DNA of 31,163 bases from Aureococcus anophagefferens. Its lineage: Eukaryota > Sar > Pelagophyceae > Pelagomonadales > Pelagomonadaceae. Location of the stretch: positions 2,931,163-2,962,325 of the forward strand of contig NW_008705563.1 in NCBI RefSeq assembly GCF_000186865.1. The letters run 5' to 3'. Shown here piece after piece: positions 1 through 10,595 of this stretch. The position numbers and the translations under genes are program-made. Below the pieces are notes generated by a model. The model saw only the letters and a program-made list of their open reading frames with translations, ran no database searches and was not told the DNA's origin. Each line of letters opens with the position of its first letter. Position 1 is the stretch's first letter.

Positions 1-2
1 CC

Positions 3-1474
3 ATGGAGCTGATAGAAGATATGGGAGAGGCAACGAATCGGAGGACCACCATCTTGGGCTATGAGAGCCGTATGCATCTTCGATCATTGGCCGCGCTTGT
101 GGCGGTGGGAATGGCATGCCGAATCGTAGCTCTGAGATTGCCGTCCCTCGCAGTTCCGAAGCCGCTGATTGAGGAACTAGACAGCGTAGGATCGCTTTTT
201 GAGACGGCATCGTCGGTCCACGAGGCAGGGAAATGTGTGTATGATAGCGCATCCCAGCTGAAGCGCTGTGGGCTGGGCTTGGATGCGGCTGTTCTCAAGG
301 AGGTGCGACGGCCGTGTCGGACAGCAACTCGGCACGCATGCCCTGTGACGTCGCTTCCCGAAGTGAGATCATCCCTGTCAAATGGGACATGGTGCGACGG
401 AAGGTGCACACTGCCGTGCAAGCGGGACACGCGCCTTCGCTTTGAGAGCTCGAGTTGCGAATCGTCATCGCGAGTGGGGCCCCCGAGAGCGTCAGTGTTT
501 CGGGACACAACCCTGGCGTTCGTCGGCGATTCGACGTTTCGGGACGTCGCGCAGTCCGGTCGCGGAGCCGGGGACAGATGTGTTTTCAGCAAATTTGATG
601 GGGATTTCTTCAGACCGGCTACTGGGAGTCGAGTACGAAGGTGCTATTAGTCCCATTTGGGCGTAGGTCCGTCCTACAAGATGTTTTTGAGATGGATCGT
701 GGCAAGGTTGCTGCAGATTACCTCGAGCATCGCCATGGTGTCGTCGCTCACGCAGTGAACGAGACGTTTCGCATCGTGTTCGTGTATCCACCGGGCATCC
801 AGGACGACACGCCACCACTCCCAGCGTACGAGGCGTCGCCAACGTCATTAGTTTCCACAGAGAGCTTCCGCGAAGCGAGGCCTCGCAGTTCTTCGGACGG
901 TCAGTTCGCAGCCGGTTGGTTTGCGGCACTCCGGCATGCGCGCGCACTGCACGCCGGCTATGAGATTGAGGCTCTCGAGCGCGGGTCTCTTCGTGGCCTC
1001 AAGCTTGTGGTACTACTCGGTGGCATCTTCATGAATGCGTCCGTTGTCGACGCGGCTCGTGCGTGGCTTGCGACCACCGCAGATGCGGGCGAAGCCGCGT
1101 TGCCTGCAGTCGTCGTGCGGTCCAATGGCCCGTCCAACATGAGACATGCGAGCGACATCAACAATATCAAACTTGCAGCGGCCGCACGCGCGTGGGCGAG
1201 GTCATCTCCTGCCCCCGTGCTCTTCTGGGACGTCTTTGCCATGCTGTTCAAGGTTTGGCCGTTTATGCTCGCTGGTGAGCCGGAGGGCCTCCGCCGCGTT
1301 GGTGCGGAAGTCCTCCCTGGTGCCATCGCAACAGCTCCCCCTGGCGAGGGCGCATGCTCTTGCCACTGGGCGCACAAGGACCTGTCCGGCATCGTCGGTC
1401 CTGTCAACGCTGAGCTTGCACGGCAGGCGATCAAGTGGGCCGAAAAAGCAAGGAAGGCAGCCTCCGATGCTTGA
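3..1474 (+). CDS. SGNH/PC-esterase-like (TBL/CASD1-type) membrane-anchored protein, two exons
   Basis: Two overlapping open frames join through an intron. Exon 1 (from 3) carries a hydrophobic N-terminal segment after Met24 (Met codon at 72), consistent with a type II anchor or signal peptide, and the motif FVGDSTFRD with GDS at 525-533, the nucleophile block of SGNH/PC-esterase proteins. Exon 2 starts after the acceptor TTTCTTCAG ending at 613 and runs to TGA at 1474. Near its end SCHWAHKD (about 1357-1380) could supply the late His of the Asp-His pair. Two donors keep phase: 582 (32-bp intron) or 546 (68-bp intron). Members of this family O-acetylate or de-acetylate glycans in the Golgi; the substrate here cannot be inferred. 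The protein is about 480 residues, which suits the family. The 5' end may extend beyond the window. The family call rests on the GDS block and general layout only, so a related SGNH hydrolase is possible. Confidence 0.5.
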
Positions 1475-2352
1475 CTAGGACAGGAATATCACGCCTGTGG
1501 GATACGGCACCTGTTCCCTACGAGAACGACAACCCCGAATCTCGCTCGTTATTTAGTTGCAGGGTGCTGGGTCCAGCCATCAGGCCGCCGGCCACCACCG
1601 CCGGCGAGAATATTGTGCACTGTTATTGCCGGTGGGTTGATAATAGGGGGGGTCATTGAACCCGGGCGCTCTCCGGGCCCCGCCCCGCCTCCGCTGGCGC
1701 CTGGTTTTGGGAGGCGTCGCTGGAGCGACTTTCGGGATGTTGGGGGACGCGAAACTTAGGGGAGCTGCGTGAGGCGTCGCCCCACGGCGCATGCGTCGCT
1801 TTAGGGCCCACCAAAAACTCGCCCCGGCCGGAATGGGTCACAGTGCCCTGCACTTGACGGACCAGTTGGCAGTGCAGTTGGCTTGTATCTCTAGTATGTC
1901 CCTATTTTATTTACAGCGAGCGGCGGTGGATACATATCCAGTTTTAGTAATTTTGCTCCTCTTTTCTTTCTTACTCACTTAGCCTACTCAAGCGGTTGAA
2001 GGTGGAGAGCCTTTGATCCCAGTACAGTAGCCCGGGGGCTAGAGTAGATAGTCTAGCTAAGTACTACCATACCCTAGTCTTAGAGTCCGGGCTGAGGGTA
2101 AAGTACCTCCGGTTCTATACTGCTATGCGCCTGCTATGCGCCTGCTATGCTGGTGTATGCCCGGGCTGGTGTATGCCTGGTGGTCGGCCCCCTCTGGATG
2201 TCCGTGCCCTTCTTTTAATTTATTTGTTAGTATCTGCTTTGGATATGCAGAGACGGTAGTGATCGAGGAGGTGGCTCTTCGGCGGCCGCGTCGGGGGTTG
2301 CCACACTGAGGGGGGCGCCCGAGAGCGTCGTGTCAGAATCCCGAGCACCTGG
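1475..2352. other. Intergenic stretch, no gene seen
   Basis: I see no convincing coding region here. The stretch holds short GC hairpins around 1575-1610 and an 11-bp tandem array (TGCTATGCGCC, about 2.7 copies from 2121), followed by two copies of CTGGTGTATGCC near 2150-2176. Confidence 0.5.
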
Positions 2353-5300
2353 ATGGAGCGCGAGGAGCCTTCGCCGATCCTCGCAGCCGAGCGAGCGCAG
2401 GAGGCCGGGGGCCTATGGACAACGCAAAAGTACGGGGACTTCGCCCAAGGGGACAAGCGGTTGGCCTCCGCCTTCGTGACCGGACGCGTTGAAATGCGTC
2501 AGCTACGCGGCTTGTTTAAACTGACGTTTAGTGATCTGGCCGTCGTACGGCGGAGGACGGAGGATGACGGGTCGAAAAAGCCACTGCGCGCAGGCGTGTT
2601 CCTGACGCGGAAGAAGACGAAGAAGCGCATGGCGGACCTGGAGGAGACGGGATATAGCGTGCCTGTGGGTGGAGACGTCGACGAGGATGGGTACGTGTGC
2701 GTCGGAGAGCGGAGCCTAGGGGCATTTGACTTGACTTTGCGGGATGCGCCTGAGGACCCGCTCGTCTACCGAGGCCTATGCATCGCCAAGCGAGCGGGAG
2801 ACGCGCCGCTTACGGAAGAGCCGGCTGTCTACGGATATGTGCGCTTCATCGACGATCGACCAGAGATGCCGACGACAGAGCACGCGCTAGGCCTCTTGGA
2901 AAATCAGGACTTGATGGAAAAGATGATCACCAAGCAAAAGGGCAAGACTAGCAAATATAAGCCAATGCAGAGCTACACGCGCACGGCACGGCGGGCATGG
3001 GAGGAGCTGGAGCTTGTCGAGGAGCAGCAGATCGGCTTCGAGGAGTTCAAGCGCGCGCTGGACCTCCTTGACATGACGCTCCTCGAGCCGCGGGCGATGC
3101 GACTCTTCGACGCGGCGAGCGTCCGGCGCCCCGAAGCCGTCGAAGTCGTCCATGGAGCAACCTTCATGAAAACCCCCCGGGGACTGTTTTGATCGCATTA
3201 TTCGTCGATACCGCTTGCTTGTTCAAGTGCTCGGAGATTTGCACTGTTCACTGCTTCTTGAGCCGCGTACCTTAAGCAGTCATCTCCCGCGCAGGCTGAC
3301 CTGGACAAGAGCGGACGCATCGGCATCACCGAATTTGAAGTGGCGCTGATGATGAATGACGGCGCGCCGGACCCGGGCTTGACACCCCAGGACGCGTTCC
3401 GCATGTTCGACCTCGAGGGCGCAGGGAAGATATCGAAAACAGCTTTCCCACGCGTTGTTGGTGCGCTCGGCGCTGGCAAGAATCTCCCGGGCAAGACCGA
3501 CGACAGCGAGGAGCGCCGCGCTGCCGTAGACGCGCTCTTTGGCAAGATCGACAAAGACAAAAGCGGCGAGATCTCCTACGATGAGTTCCGAAGCGCGTGG
3601 GTCCGTCTCGTGGACGTCGAAGGGGAGCTCAAGAAGCGGTCACGCAAGCCTCGAAATGTGCCACGGGCTCTCCGGGTGCTCAAGTTCCTCAAGCGCCCGT
3701 TGGATATGATAAACCGTGCGACGCTTCTCTCCTTATGCGCCGATGAGGAGGCCGAGGAGAAGCGTGCCTTCCAGCGCGTCCGCGACCACGCGCTGATGCT
3801 GCGTCCGATGGAGTTGCGGGCTGCGGGGAGGGGGTTTGATCATAGTTCCAACACGTAGGTGGACCGACTGCGTGTCGAGGCGCGAACGCGGCGCGACGAG
3901 CGGCGCCGGGCGCGCCAAGCCGAGCGCGAGCGCCTTGCGCTGGCGGCGGCCAAGGACAGCGCACTCCGGAACAAGGATCGCGCGGCACGGCTCATGCGAG
4001 AACAGAAGCTGCGGAATAAGCAGCGTGTCGAGGAAAAACTAATGAAGAATCGCCTCGAGGCGGAACAGGCGGCGGCGAAGCGGCGCCAGGATGCGGCGCT
4101 GAAGGCGGAGCGGACAAAGCGCGAAGTCGACCGTGTCGCAGCGATTCGTGCGCGCGGCGCAGACCGCCTCGACGCGAGCCGACAAGCGTACCGGGTCTTG
4201 CCACCCAAGCTTTACGTGGGTCACGAGGCTCAAGAAGCGCTCGCAGACCTCGTCGTCATCGACGTTGGCGACAACAAGCTCGAGAAGCTGCCGAGCGGCT
4301 TTCTCATGTGGTTTGCGAGCCTGCGCTACTTGCGCCTGGCGGGGAACCGCCTCACGTCCCTCCCGAAAGACGAACTTGGTAAGATGGGACGTCTCGAAGT
4401 CCTCAAGCTCGACAGCAACGACCTCGAGCGGATCCCCGAGAGTGTCGGCGAGCTCCGAAGCCTTCGCGAGCTCGACGTGAGCAATAACCGTCTCTGCGAG
4501 CTCCCAGAGAGCCTCCAGTTCGTCCAGTCTATCGAGTGCCTTCGCGCGAGCAGCAACAGCCTCGTCAAGCTCCCCGACGTCTCCGGCCTCCAGCTCCTCC
4601 GCGACCTCCAGCTAAGAGGGAACGCGCTTTTCGAGCTCCCCGATGACCTCCCGGACCTCATCTCCCTCACACGCCTTGACGTTCACAACAATGCGATCCA
4701 CAAGCTCCCGCCGCGTCTCGGCAACTTGGTCAAGCTCCGCGTCCTCAACATCTCCAGCAACCGTATCGTGACCTTCCCCGACAGCGCAAGTGGCCTTCTC
4801 AATTGCGAAGTGTTCTTGCTCCGCGAGAATGAGCTCACGCTCTTGGGCCCCTGGATCGGCGGCTGGAAGCGCGCCGCCTTCGTCGATGCCACAGAGAACC
4901 GCATCGAGAGCGTCGATCGCGCCGTTGGGAGCCTCCGCAACCTCATCGAGCTCCGGCTTAGCCGAAACCGCATAGAGCAGCTCCCGCCAGAGATAGGCCT
5001 CGCGCGCGCGCTCGAGTGCTTCGACGCGTCGGCATGCCTGCTCTGCCGCCTCCCCGTCGAGCTTGGCGCCCTCGCCGTCCTCCACACCCTGCGCCTCCGG
5101 CGAAACGCCATATCTGGCCACCTTCCTGAGCAGATTGGGCTCCTCCGCAGCGTCACAGACCTCGACCTCTCCAGGAACACCATTGAATCGCTCCCCGACA
5201 CCATCGGTGGCCTCGAGGAGCTCGTCAAGCTCGACCTAAGTCACAACCGCCTCAGCACCCTCCCCGAGGCCGTCGTCCAGTGCGCGCGACTTCACGAGCT

Positions 5301-6249
5301 CTACCTCAGTTCGAACCGCATCAAGAAGCTCCCGCTCCACCTCGGCGAGTGCGTATCCCTCCGCGTCCTCGACCTCCAGTCGAACGTCATCGCCGAGATC
5401 CCAGCGAACCTCGCCTGCCTGGTCAACCTGAAGAAGATCTACCTTGGCAAGAATCTCCTCCGCGCGCTCCCGCTTGACGTCGTCAACCTCTGCGAGACTG
5501 TCGACGAGCTTCACCTCGATCGCAACCCCTTCGGCGACCTCCCTCCTAGGTGGGCCAAGTTTATCGGCAAGTCTGCCCACGAGCGCTCTCTTTGGCCTAG
5601 CGGCTACGACGACGCCATGGCCATCGCTTGGGTCAAGGACCACGCGGCCTTTTACGACGCCGCCGTCGCCGAGTGGGACGCGACGGGACCGCTCCACGTC
5701 TCGGGCCGCTCCAACCTGGCCGCCTACGAAGTTGCTGTTCAGAAGCGCTGTGGGCCGAGCTGGATGCCCCATCTCCTCCCCCTCGTTCGCGCCTACTACT
5801 TCAAGACGCGCCGCACGGGCAACTGCCCAAAGTTCAACCGCCTCGCGGATGCCGAGGTCGAGAGCCGCGCCAGGACCAAGCGCCGCGCCGACGCCATTCG
5901 AGACGTCCGTCACGGGGACGCCCTCGAAGCCGCCGCCGAGTATGAAGACATCCTCAATGAGCTCTACTATGGCGATCTGCTCCACCGCGCCGACAGGGCT
6001 GTTGCCAACGCCGATATACGTGACGACAGGGAGGTCCTCCAGGAGGCCAACCGTGAAGCGGGCCTCCTCGCCGACGTAGGAAAGCGCGAGACGCGCCAGA
6101 AGGCACGCACCCTCGGTCTAGAAGCCGAACGAAGAAGAGAGGAGCGCCTCGAGCTCGAGGAACTCCACGAGCACCTCTGGGAGACTTACGGACGCCCCGC
6201 AGACGGCGAGCACTTCTTCCCCCCGATACACCCGCTGCTCGGCCGGTGA
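2353..6249 (+). CDS. EF-hand / coiled-coil / leucine-rich-repeat protein, three exons
   Basis: Exons 2353-3120, 3295-3777 and 3859-6249 give about 1,213 residues. Intron 1 (3121-3294) and intron 2 (3778-3858) are GT-AG and phase 0; intron 2 removes an in-frame TAG at 3856. Splicing at 3120/3295 creates a clean EF-hand, LFDAAS joined to ADLDKSGRIGITE. EF loops lie at about residues 258-269, 295-306 (degenerate) and 342-353 (DKDKSGEISYDE, canonical), with a weaker helix pair before them. A charged coiled coil rich in R, E and A follows (about 418-540). Then come roughly 19 LRRs of about 23 residues (about 545-980) of the pattern LxxLxLxxNxLxxLPxxL, resembling the Shoc2/Ras-suppressor type. The last 230 residues are helical and charged. 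A calcium-responsive scaffold is likely by analogy; no enzyme domain is seen. GC and codon use are much higher than in the genes after 13.4 kb. Confidence 0.85.
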
Positions 6250-7252
6250 GCACGCTGAGATTTTACAGTGGTATGACCTCCGAGTCATACACTTGTAAGG
6301 TGGGTTTGCTCTCAGCTCCGTCCAGACTGGCGTAATGTTCGATAGTTCCGACTCTACCAAAGGAACCCAACTCTAGGTCAGGGGGAAATACACGGTGAGC
6401 GGCCTAGACGATCCTCAGCAAGAGCATAGCACAGGGCGTGGCTAGTGGCACAGCCAAGCCGCAGCCGGTCGAAATGTTCAATTTGACTATTATGAGTGAG
6501 GTACTTTTTGGGGTCTGGTCCCCGGGGGAGTTTGATTGTTACTTACCCCGGGGCCCGGCCCTTACATGCAAATACCATTAAACACGCAGTGGCGAACTTG
6601 GCCGATATGCTCCTTCACATGGCTTTTCTAATCAAGAAAGACAAATCCAAATCCAACTCGCATCCCCCCCCCTTCCCCTCTCTCTATTCCATGTTAAGAC
6701 AGTATAGAGCAAACCTCTCCTGTTGGGTACGGTCCAGTACTCTACTCTACTACTTGCGCGACGCGACGCAATCCTGGGGAGTGACATCCCGCGGGGAATG
6801 TGTCGTCGACAGGCTTCCGATCCTCGCTGCAGCGGGGGTTGTCTCTTGACTCGGTTCCTGCGTCGAGCTACGGGCTGGTGAAGACGACTTTTTCGTCCAT
6901 AGCCGCGGACGTGTCACAGCATCAATACCGACGTAAACTTAGTGATACAATTTGTTGGAAAGCCAATCTGAAATCGTCTATTGTAATCAGTTACAATATG
7001 ATGACTGGCTAAGGTAACACACTGGGCTTCCCCTGTCTCACCCACTACGCCCATCCTGCTTCTACGGACGGCGTGGAGCTCGTTCTTGGGCCGGACCAAG
7101 GGCTATATCACCTGCGCAAAACCCCGACGATCGTCTGCATGACTAGCCCAGAGGTGTCTCGCAGTATCTGTCAAGGGTGTGTCTTTGCGACCGAGGGCGT
7201 CGTGATACATATTCTATCGTTCATCTCACCCTACTGCGGCTGCTGCGCGACC
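6250..7252. other. Intergenic stretch, no firm gene
   Basis: Mixed composition with a C-run near 6665 and CGCGACGCGACG near 6756. A short frame at 6800-7012 is open but shows no recognisable protein character. Upstream exons of the next gene could lie here; I cannot place them. Confidence 0.4.
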
Positions 7253-8107
7253 ATGACCCAAAGCTCATCACCGGTGACTGTTCCGAGATTCCCCTGCCTA
7301 GGGTTGAACTGCCGATTGTTCAGCGGTGAGACTGAAAGCTATGCGTCGTCGACAGGCAAGGAAGCGCTGTTTAAACGGACGAGTGCGCATGAGTTGCAAC
7401 TGTGCGCAGCCATCGAAACGGCAAGAGGGTTGTTCCGCTTCCTCCCAAACGATGTGCAGCCATTCAAGGAGATGGCACTCGTGAACACCGCGGTTGAATG
7501 CGTCGGAATCAACTGCCCCAAGATCATCGACTGGTTGCGGAAATTGCTGGAGCTACGAGCGCTATCATTTGAGGCCTCTCTGGATCCTGCGGTTGCACTC
7601 AGGCATCTCACACCGTGTGTCTCAAAAGTGCCTTTGAATCAGTACCCATATGTTCATCAGGAGGTGGAGATACTGAAAGAAGACATCAAGGCAGCTCTTG
7701 CGAAAGGGTGTGTGCTTGCTAAGCTTAATTCTGATGCGCGAAGGCGAGCTGAGCTGGGCCCGAGGCTATACAGGGACTTCGTCGAGATTGTCGCCACCCC
7801 ACCGTCCCCTGATGCCGCTGCGCAATTGAATTGCCCACGTATCGACTCTACATTGTGTGATGAACTTACCTGCATGGTGCATCTGCGTGACGCTCTCTCG
7901 TGCAAGGATTGGAGGTCTGCTGACTTCATGCTTTATCGTACCAAGGCAGTGCCACTGACCACGATCTCGAAGCTGACCAAGCACGAGATCGAAGAGGCGC
8001 AGGATATGCTTCTGGACTATGCAGCCAAGCAGGCCATGTGCTCTGCTCTCGTTCACGAAACCACGACCGGGGGGGTATATTGGGGCTCGATAAGCCCACA
8101 GAACTAG
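7253..8107 (+). CDS. Unrecognised alpha-helical protein
   Basis: An open frame runs from at least 7073 to TAG at 8107. The ATG at 7253 (MTQSSS) gives 284 residues; an upstream in-frame ATG at 7139 is also possible. I do not recognise the family. The product is mostly amphipathic helix with repeated leucine/alanine patterns such as LRKLLELRALSFEASLDP, EDIKAALAKGCVLAKL and LRDALSCKDWRSADFML, which suggests a helical-repeat fold like those of large cytoskeletal or ciliary scaffold proteins. No signal peptide, membrane segment or catalytic motif is visible. Codon use is balanced rather than GC-biased, like the genes after 13.4 kb and unlike the LRR gene just upstream. It may be one exon of a longer gene. 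Confidence 0.5.
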   Translation: MTQSSSPVTVPRFPCLGLNCRLFSGETESYASSTGKEALFKRTSAHELQLCAAIETARGLFRFLPNDVQPFKEMALVNTAVECVGINCPKIIDWLRKLLELRALSFEASLDPAVALRHLTPCVSKVPLNQYPYVHQEVEILKEDIKAALAKGCVLAKLNSDARRRAELGPRLYRDFVEIVATPPSPDAAAQLNCPRIDSTLCDELTCMVHLRDALSCKDWRSADFMLYRTKAVPLTTISKLTKHEIEEAQDMLLDYAAKQAMCSALVHETTTGGVYWGSISPQN

Positions 8108-8318
8108 TGTAGTCGCCTCGCCGGTTGGCCGCTGAACCACTGGCACTCACTCGAAATCCGGGGGTGCAGCGTAAACCCGGGTTTCTGAGCCCCAGGACCA
8201 AGGATGCTACTATGATGCTTTCGTTGCATTTCTCACACTCAAGGGAAGATAGTGACGCCGGAAACTGAGTGCCTCTTGATATTTCGAGATTGCCCGGGTA
8301 TTCTCTACTAGGATACTA

Positions 8319-8415
8319 AACGTAGAGAGAGATACCCCAAACTAGGGTAACAAGGAACGTTGATGTCAACGTTACGGGGGAGTGCAGTGTCACCCCCATA
8401 GTGTGACGTCGCGAA
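8319..8415 (-). pseudogene. Degraded fragment related to the protein encoded at 14772-14862
   Basis: Read on the minus strand from 8415, this stretch encodes HYGGDTALPRNVDINVPCYP followed by SLGYLSL. The plus-strand gene at 14772-14862 encodes DHGNDTALSRNVDLNLPHYP followed by SLGYFSL. The DNA is about 75-80% identical over 75 bp, and most differences are silent or conservative, so the similarity is at protein level. Nothing else of the gene is evident around this copy, and a stop follows soon after. It is best read as a relic of a duplicated or transposed gene. Confidence 0.55.
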
Positions 8416-8496
8416 CCACAGAAGACGGGGGGGCAGTGCGATTCAAGCACGACTTTGGAACAGGTGGCTCTGAGCTTTTGTCCGAAGCCCTTCATT

Positions 8497-8583
8497 ATTT
8501 TTGTTGCAGAGATATTTTTGAACGAGTGGCTCTGGGGCGTCGCCCCATGTCCGAAAATGCATCAAAAGTGCTGCAACAAAAAT
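8497..8583. repeat. 13-bp inverted repeat enclosing a perfect GC hairpin
   Basis: ATTTTTGTTGCAG at 8497-8509 is the exact reverse complement of CTGCAACAAAAAT at 8571-8583. Between them lies GGGGCGTCGCCCC (8534-8546). The arms also carry a direct repeat, GTGGCTCTG followed by TGTCCGAA, at about 8464 and 8526. It may be a small foldback element; no gene is seen here. Confidence 0.6.
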
Positions 8584-8825
8584 CGGGTGGCCAGGAAACT
8601 TTGCCCCGACGTCTCTCGGACAGTAAGATCTTCTTTGAATGATGTTGCCCTCCCGTATAAAACTCTCTAAAATTTAATGATGACGGCCTATCGAAACCGG
8701 CCCTGTTCTTATGGTTTCCGCTCTCTCTTCCAGTCTTCTACCGAACAAGCGCTTATCGGCAACTGAACATCAAGCGTGTGGTCGCGGTTTCGAATCCTGC
8801 AGAATAGTGCGCTCGGGCTGATGCG

Positions 8826-8921
8826 AACCAGTTGGCGCAATGGACAGCGTACCAGACTTCGATCCTCGATCTGTCGACGGTAGCCATCTGGGGGTTGCGG
8901 GTTCGAGTCCCGTACTGGTTA
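8826..8921 (+). tRNA. tRNA-Arg (anticodon TCG) with a 23-nt intron
   Basis: The full cloverleaf can be drawn. The acceptor stem is AACCAGT (8826-8832) with ACTGGTT (8914-8920), seven perfect pairs, with discriminator A at 8921. The D stem is GCGC/GCGT with loop AATGGACA. The anticodon stem is CCAGA (8852-8856) with TCTGG (8887-8891). The variable loop is GGGTT and the T arm is GCGGG-TTCGAGT-CCCGT. The anticodon loop reads C-T-TCG-A, so the anticodon TCG lies at 8859-8861 and decodes CGA. A 23-nt insert (8863-8885) sits between positions 37 and 38, the canonical site of eukaryotic nuclear tRNA introns. Without it the tRNA is 73 nt before CCA addition. Confidence 0.93.
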
Positions 8922-8956
8922 AATTTTTTTTTGCGAGTAAATTTTTTTTTGCGAGT
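8921..8956 (+). terminator. Duplicated Pol III T9 terminator
   Basis: Directly after the tRNA, the 18-bp unit AAATTTTTTTTTGCGAGT occurs twice in tandem (8921-8938 and 8939-8956). Each copy has nine T residues, a strong RNA polymerase III stop. Confidence 0.8.
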
Positions 8957-8965
8957 CACTACGTA

Positions 8966-9107
8966 GACCTCGGGGAATAGACGCGCTTCGGCTCATCAGG
9001 CTCTGGCACATCTTGCAGTGATTGTGCATGGCTGCGATGTGGAGCGAGGTCAAGCAGTTTTTTCCGCGATTGTCGACTCGTGGTCTCCAGTGGTCTCCAG
9101 GCACCAT
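8966..9107 (-). pseudogene. Ankyrin-repeat-like remnant
   Basis: On the minus strand the segment encodes RGKNCLTSLHIAAMHNHC followed by KMCQSLM, close to the ankyrin core pattern G-TPLHIAA--GH---V--L. The open frame is only about 60 residues, with T-runs and the tRNA terminator downstream, so this is probably a broken copy and not a gene. Confidence 0.35.
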
Positions 9108-9186
9108 GCCAGAAGGGCCGTGTGAAAGCCCTCACCGCCATATATTTCCCCCTCCTCCCTCGGTACTAAGCATATCGGGAAGAATT

Positions 9187-10595
9187 GATGGTCTTAGTTA
9201 GGGTATGTACAGTGCCAAAAACAAACCCTTGAAACGAAAGGCCTGGGGGTTTGTATCTTGAAGTTCAACACAAAAAGTTGCCAAGCTCAACATACAAGTT
9301 GAAGTTAGGGGGTCGTAAACCGCGTGAAAGTGGGGTCATTTCGCCGAGACTGGCGTTGTGAGTGCGGTACCTTCGTACATTTTGAGACACTCGGGCGTGA
9401 GGATCGTTTTTCGCGAAAAGTTGACTTTCAGCCCGCGCTAGACCCGCGTGCGCGCGCGCGCGGCAAATTCTCAGGAGGTGTAGTACACGTCCCGCCCGCC
9501 GCCGGCGGGAAACAATAAATAATTATAGCGCACGCTGCGCCTTCCCTGTAATTCGCAACTCGTAGAGTAAGAATTTGGGAAGCGTAGCGGAGCAGAAGTT
9601 TCCACTAATAGCACGGTGGTGTGTTCTGCGTCCGGGAGTTTAGGAAAAAACATAGCGTCTTGCCATCGAAACCAAAATCGACGCGGTCTGGACCGACGCT
9701 TCAATTGGGGTATTCCTCAGGTCAATAATATTCTATGTACGCTAACTCGACGCTGGTGCCGCGCGCCGCGCGTGGGACCCCCCCTGGGGGCTTTCGAAAC
9801 GAATCGAAACACCGTTTTCGCGCGTCAGCGCGCGCGTCTCGGCCAGAAGATTGGTTCGTAGGGTGTACCAAATCCATGCGGACCCGGGCGCGGCGGGTCT
9901 GCGCCGTCGGGCGACGTGAGTCGCGCGCGATCGCGGCCGAGTTCGTCTCGGTTAAACGACCGAAGCCGGCGCGCCGCGCGCGCGGACAGACGAACGAAAC
10001 TCGTAGCCTCAACGATCGTTCGTCGAGTGCGAGCGGCTACGATGATGTGTGGCGTTCGTTCCGGGCTCTGCGGGGCGAGCTAGGCGGTGCCCGCGGGGCT
10101 CGACACCCGCGCCTTCGTGCGCGGCCGTCAGCGGTCTTCAAACCGCAGGCGGTGTGGCGCCGCAGCGCACGCACGACGTCAAACAACACGCACGATGTGA
10201 CCACGTACATCAAGTCTAACAGCACGTCCGTGCACGCACGGGACGACGTCGCCTCAAGCTCACCGCGGCGCATCGCAACCGTCACTTTTGCCCTCACGAT
10301 TCACGTCGAACGTCAACTTCGACGACACGGTCGACGCCGTTGCCTGGTTTTGCGAGGGGGCGCGCGACCGAGGCGCGGCAAAGGCCTCCCTGGCCCAGTC
10401 CCCGCACCTCCGCCCAATATGGCATATTTTCCCGCATCTCATTGCTCTCCATAGCCCTCCTCCCCGTAAAACGAGACGGACAGTTATTGCGTGCGCGAAG
10501 CTTTAGCTGTGGTTATCATTATTTATTTAATTCGAGTGGGCCGGCCTAGGCGTACGTTGTTTTTGGCACTGGGTATGTAACTAGACTGACCATCA
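9187..10595. mobile_element. Putative 1.4-kb element with terminal inverted repeats
   Basis: CAGTGCCAAAAACAA at 9210-9224 is the exact reverse complement of 10557-10571, and the similarity continues outward to the shared tip TGATGGTC (9187 on the plus strand; 10595 on the minus strand), about 38 bp in all with small gaps. The interior is CpG-rich. It includes a frame (10288-10506) beginning PSRFTSNVNFDDTVDAVAWF that I do not recognise, and a longer low-complexity frame (9735-10454) that I do not credit. I see no transposase and no clear target-site duplication, so a non-autonomous DNA element is the best guess. Confidence 0.5.

Noticed and set aside
8781..8802. T-arm-like sequence GGTTTCGAATCC before the tRNA
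   Set aside because: The flanking bases do not form a T stem and no cloverleaf can be drawn.
9735..10454. 239-codon open frame in the 1.4-kb element
   Set aside because: Arginine/alanine/serine-rich low-complexity translation, as expected by chance in CpG-rich DNA; the opposite strand is similarly open.
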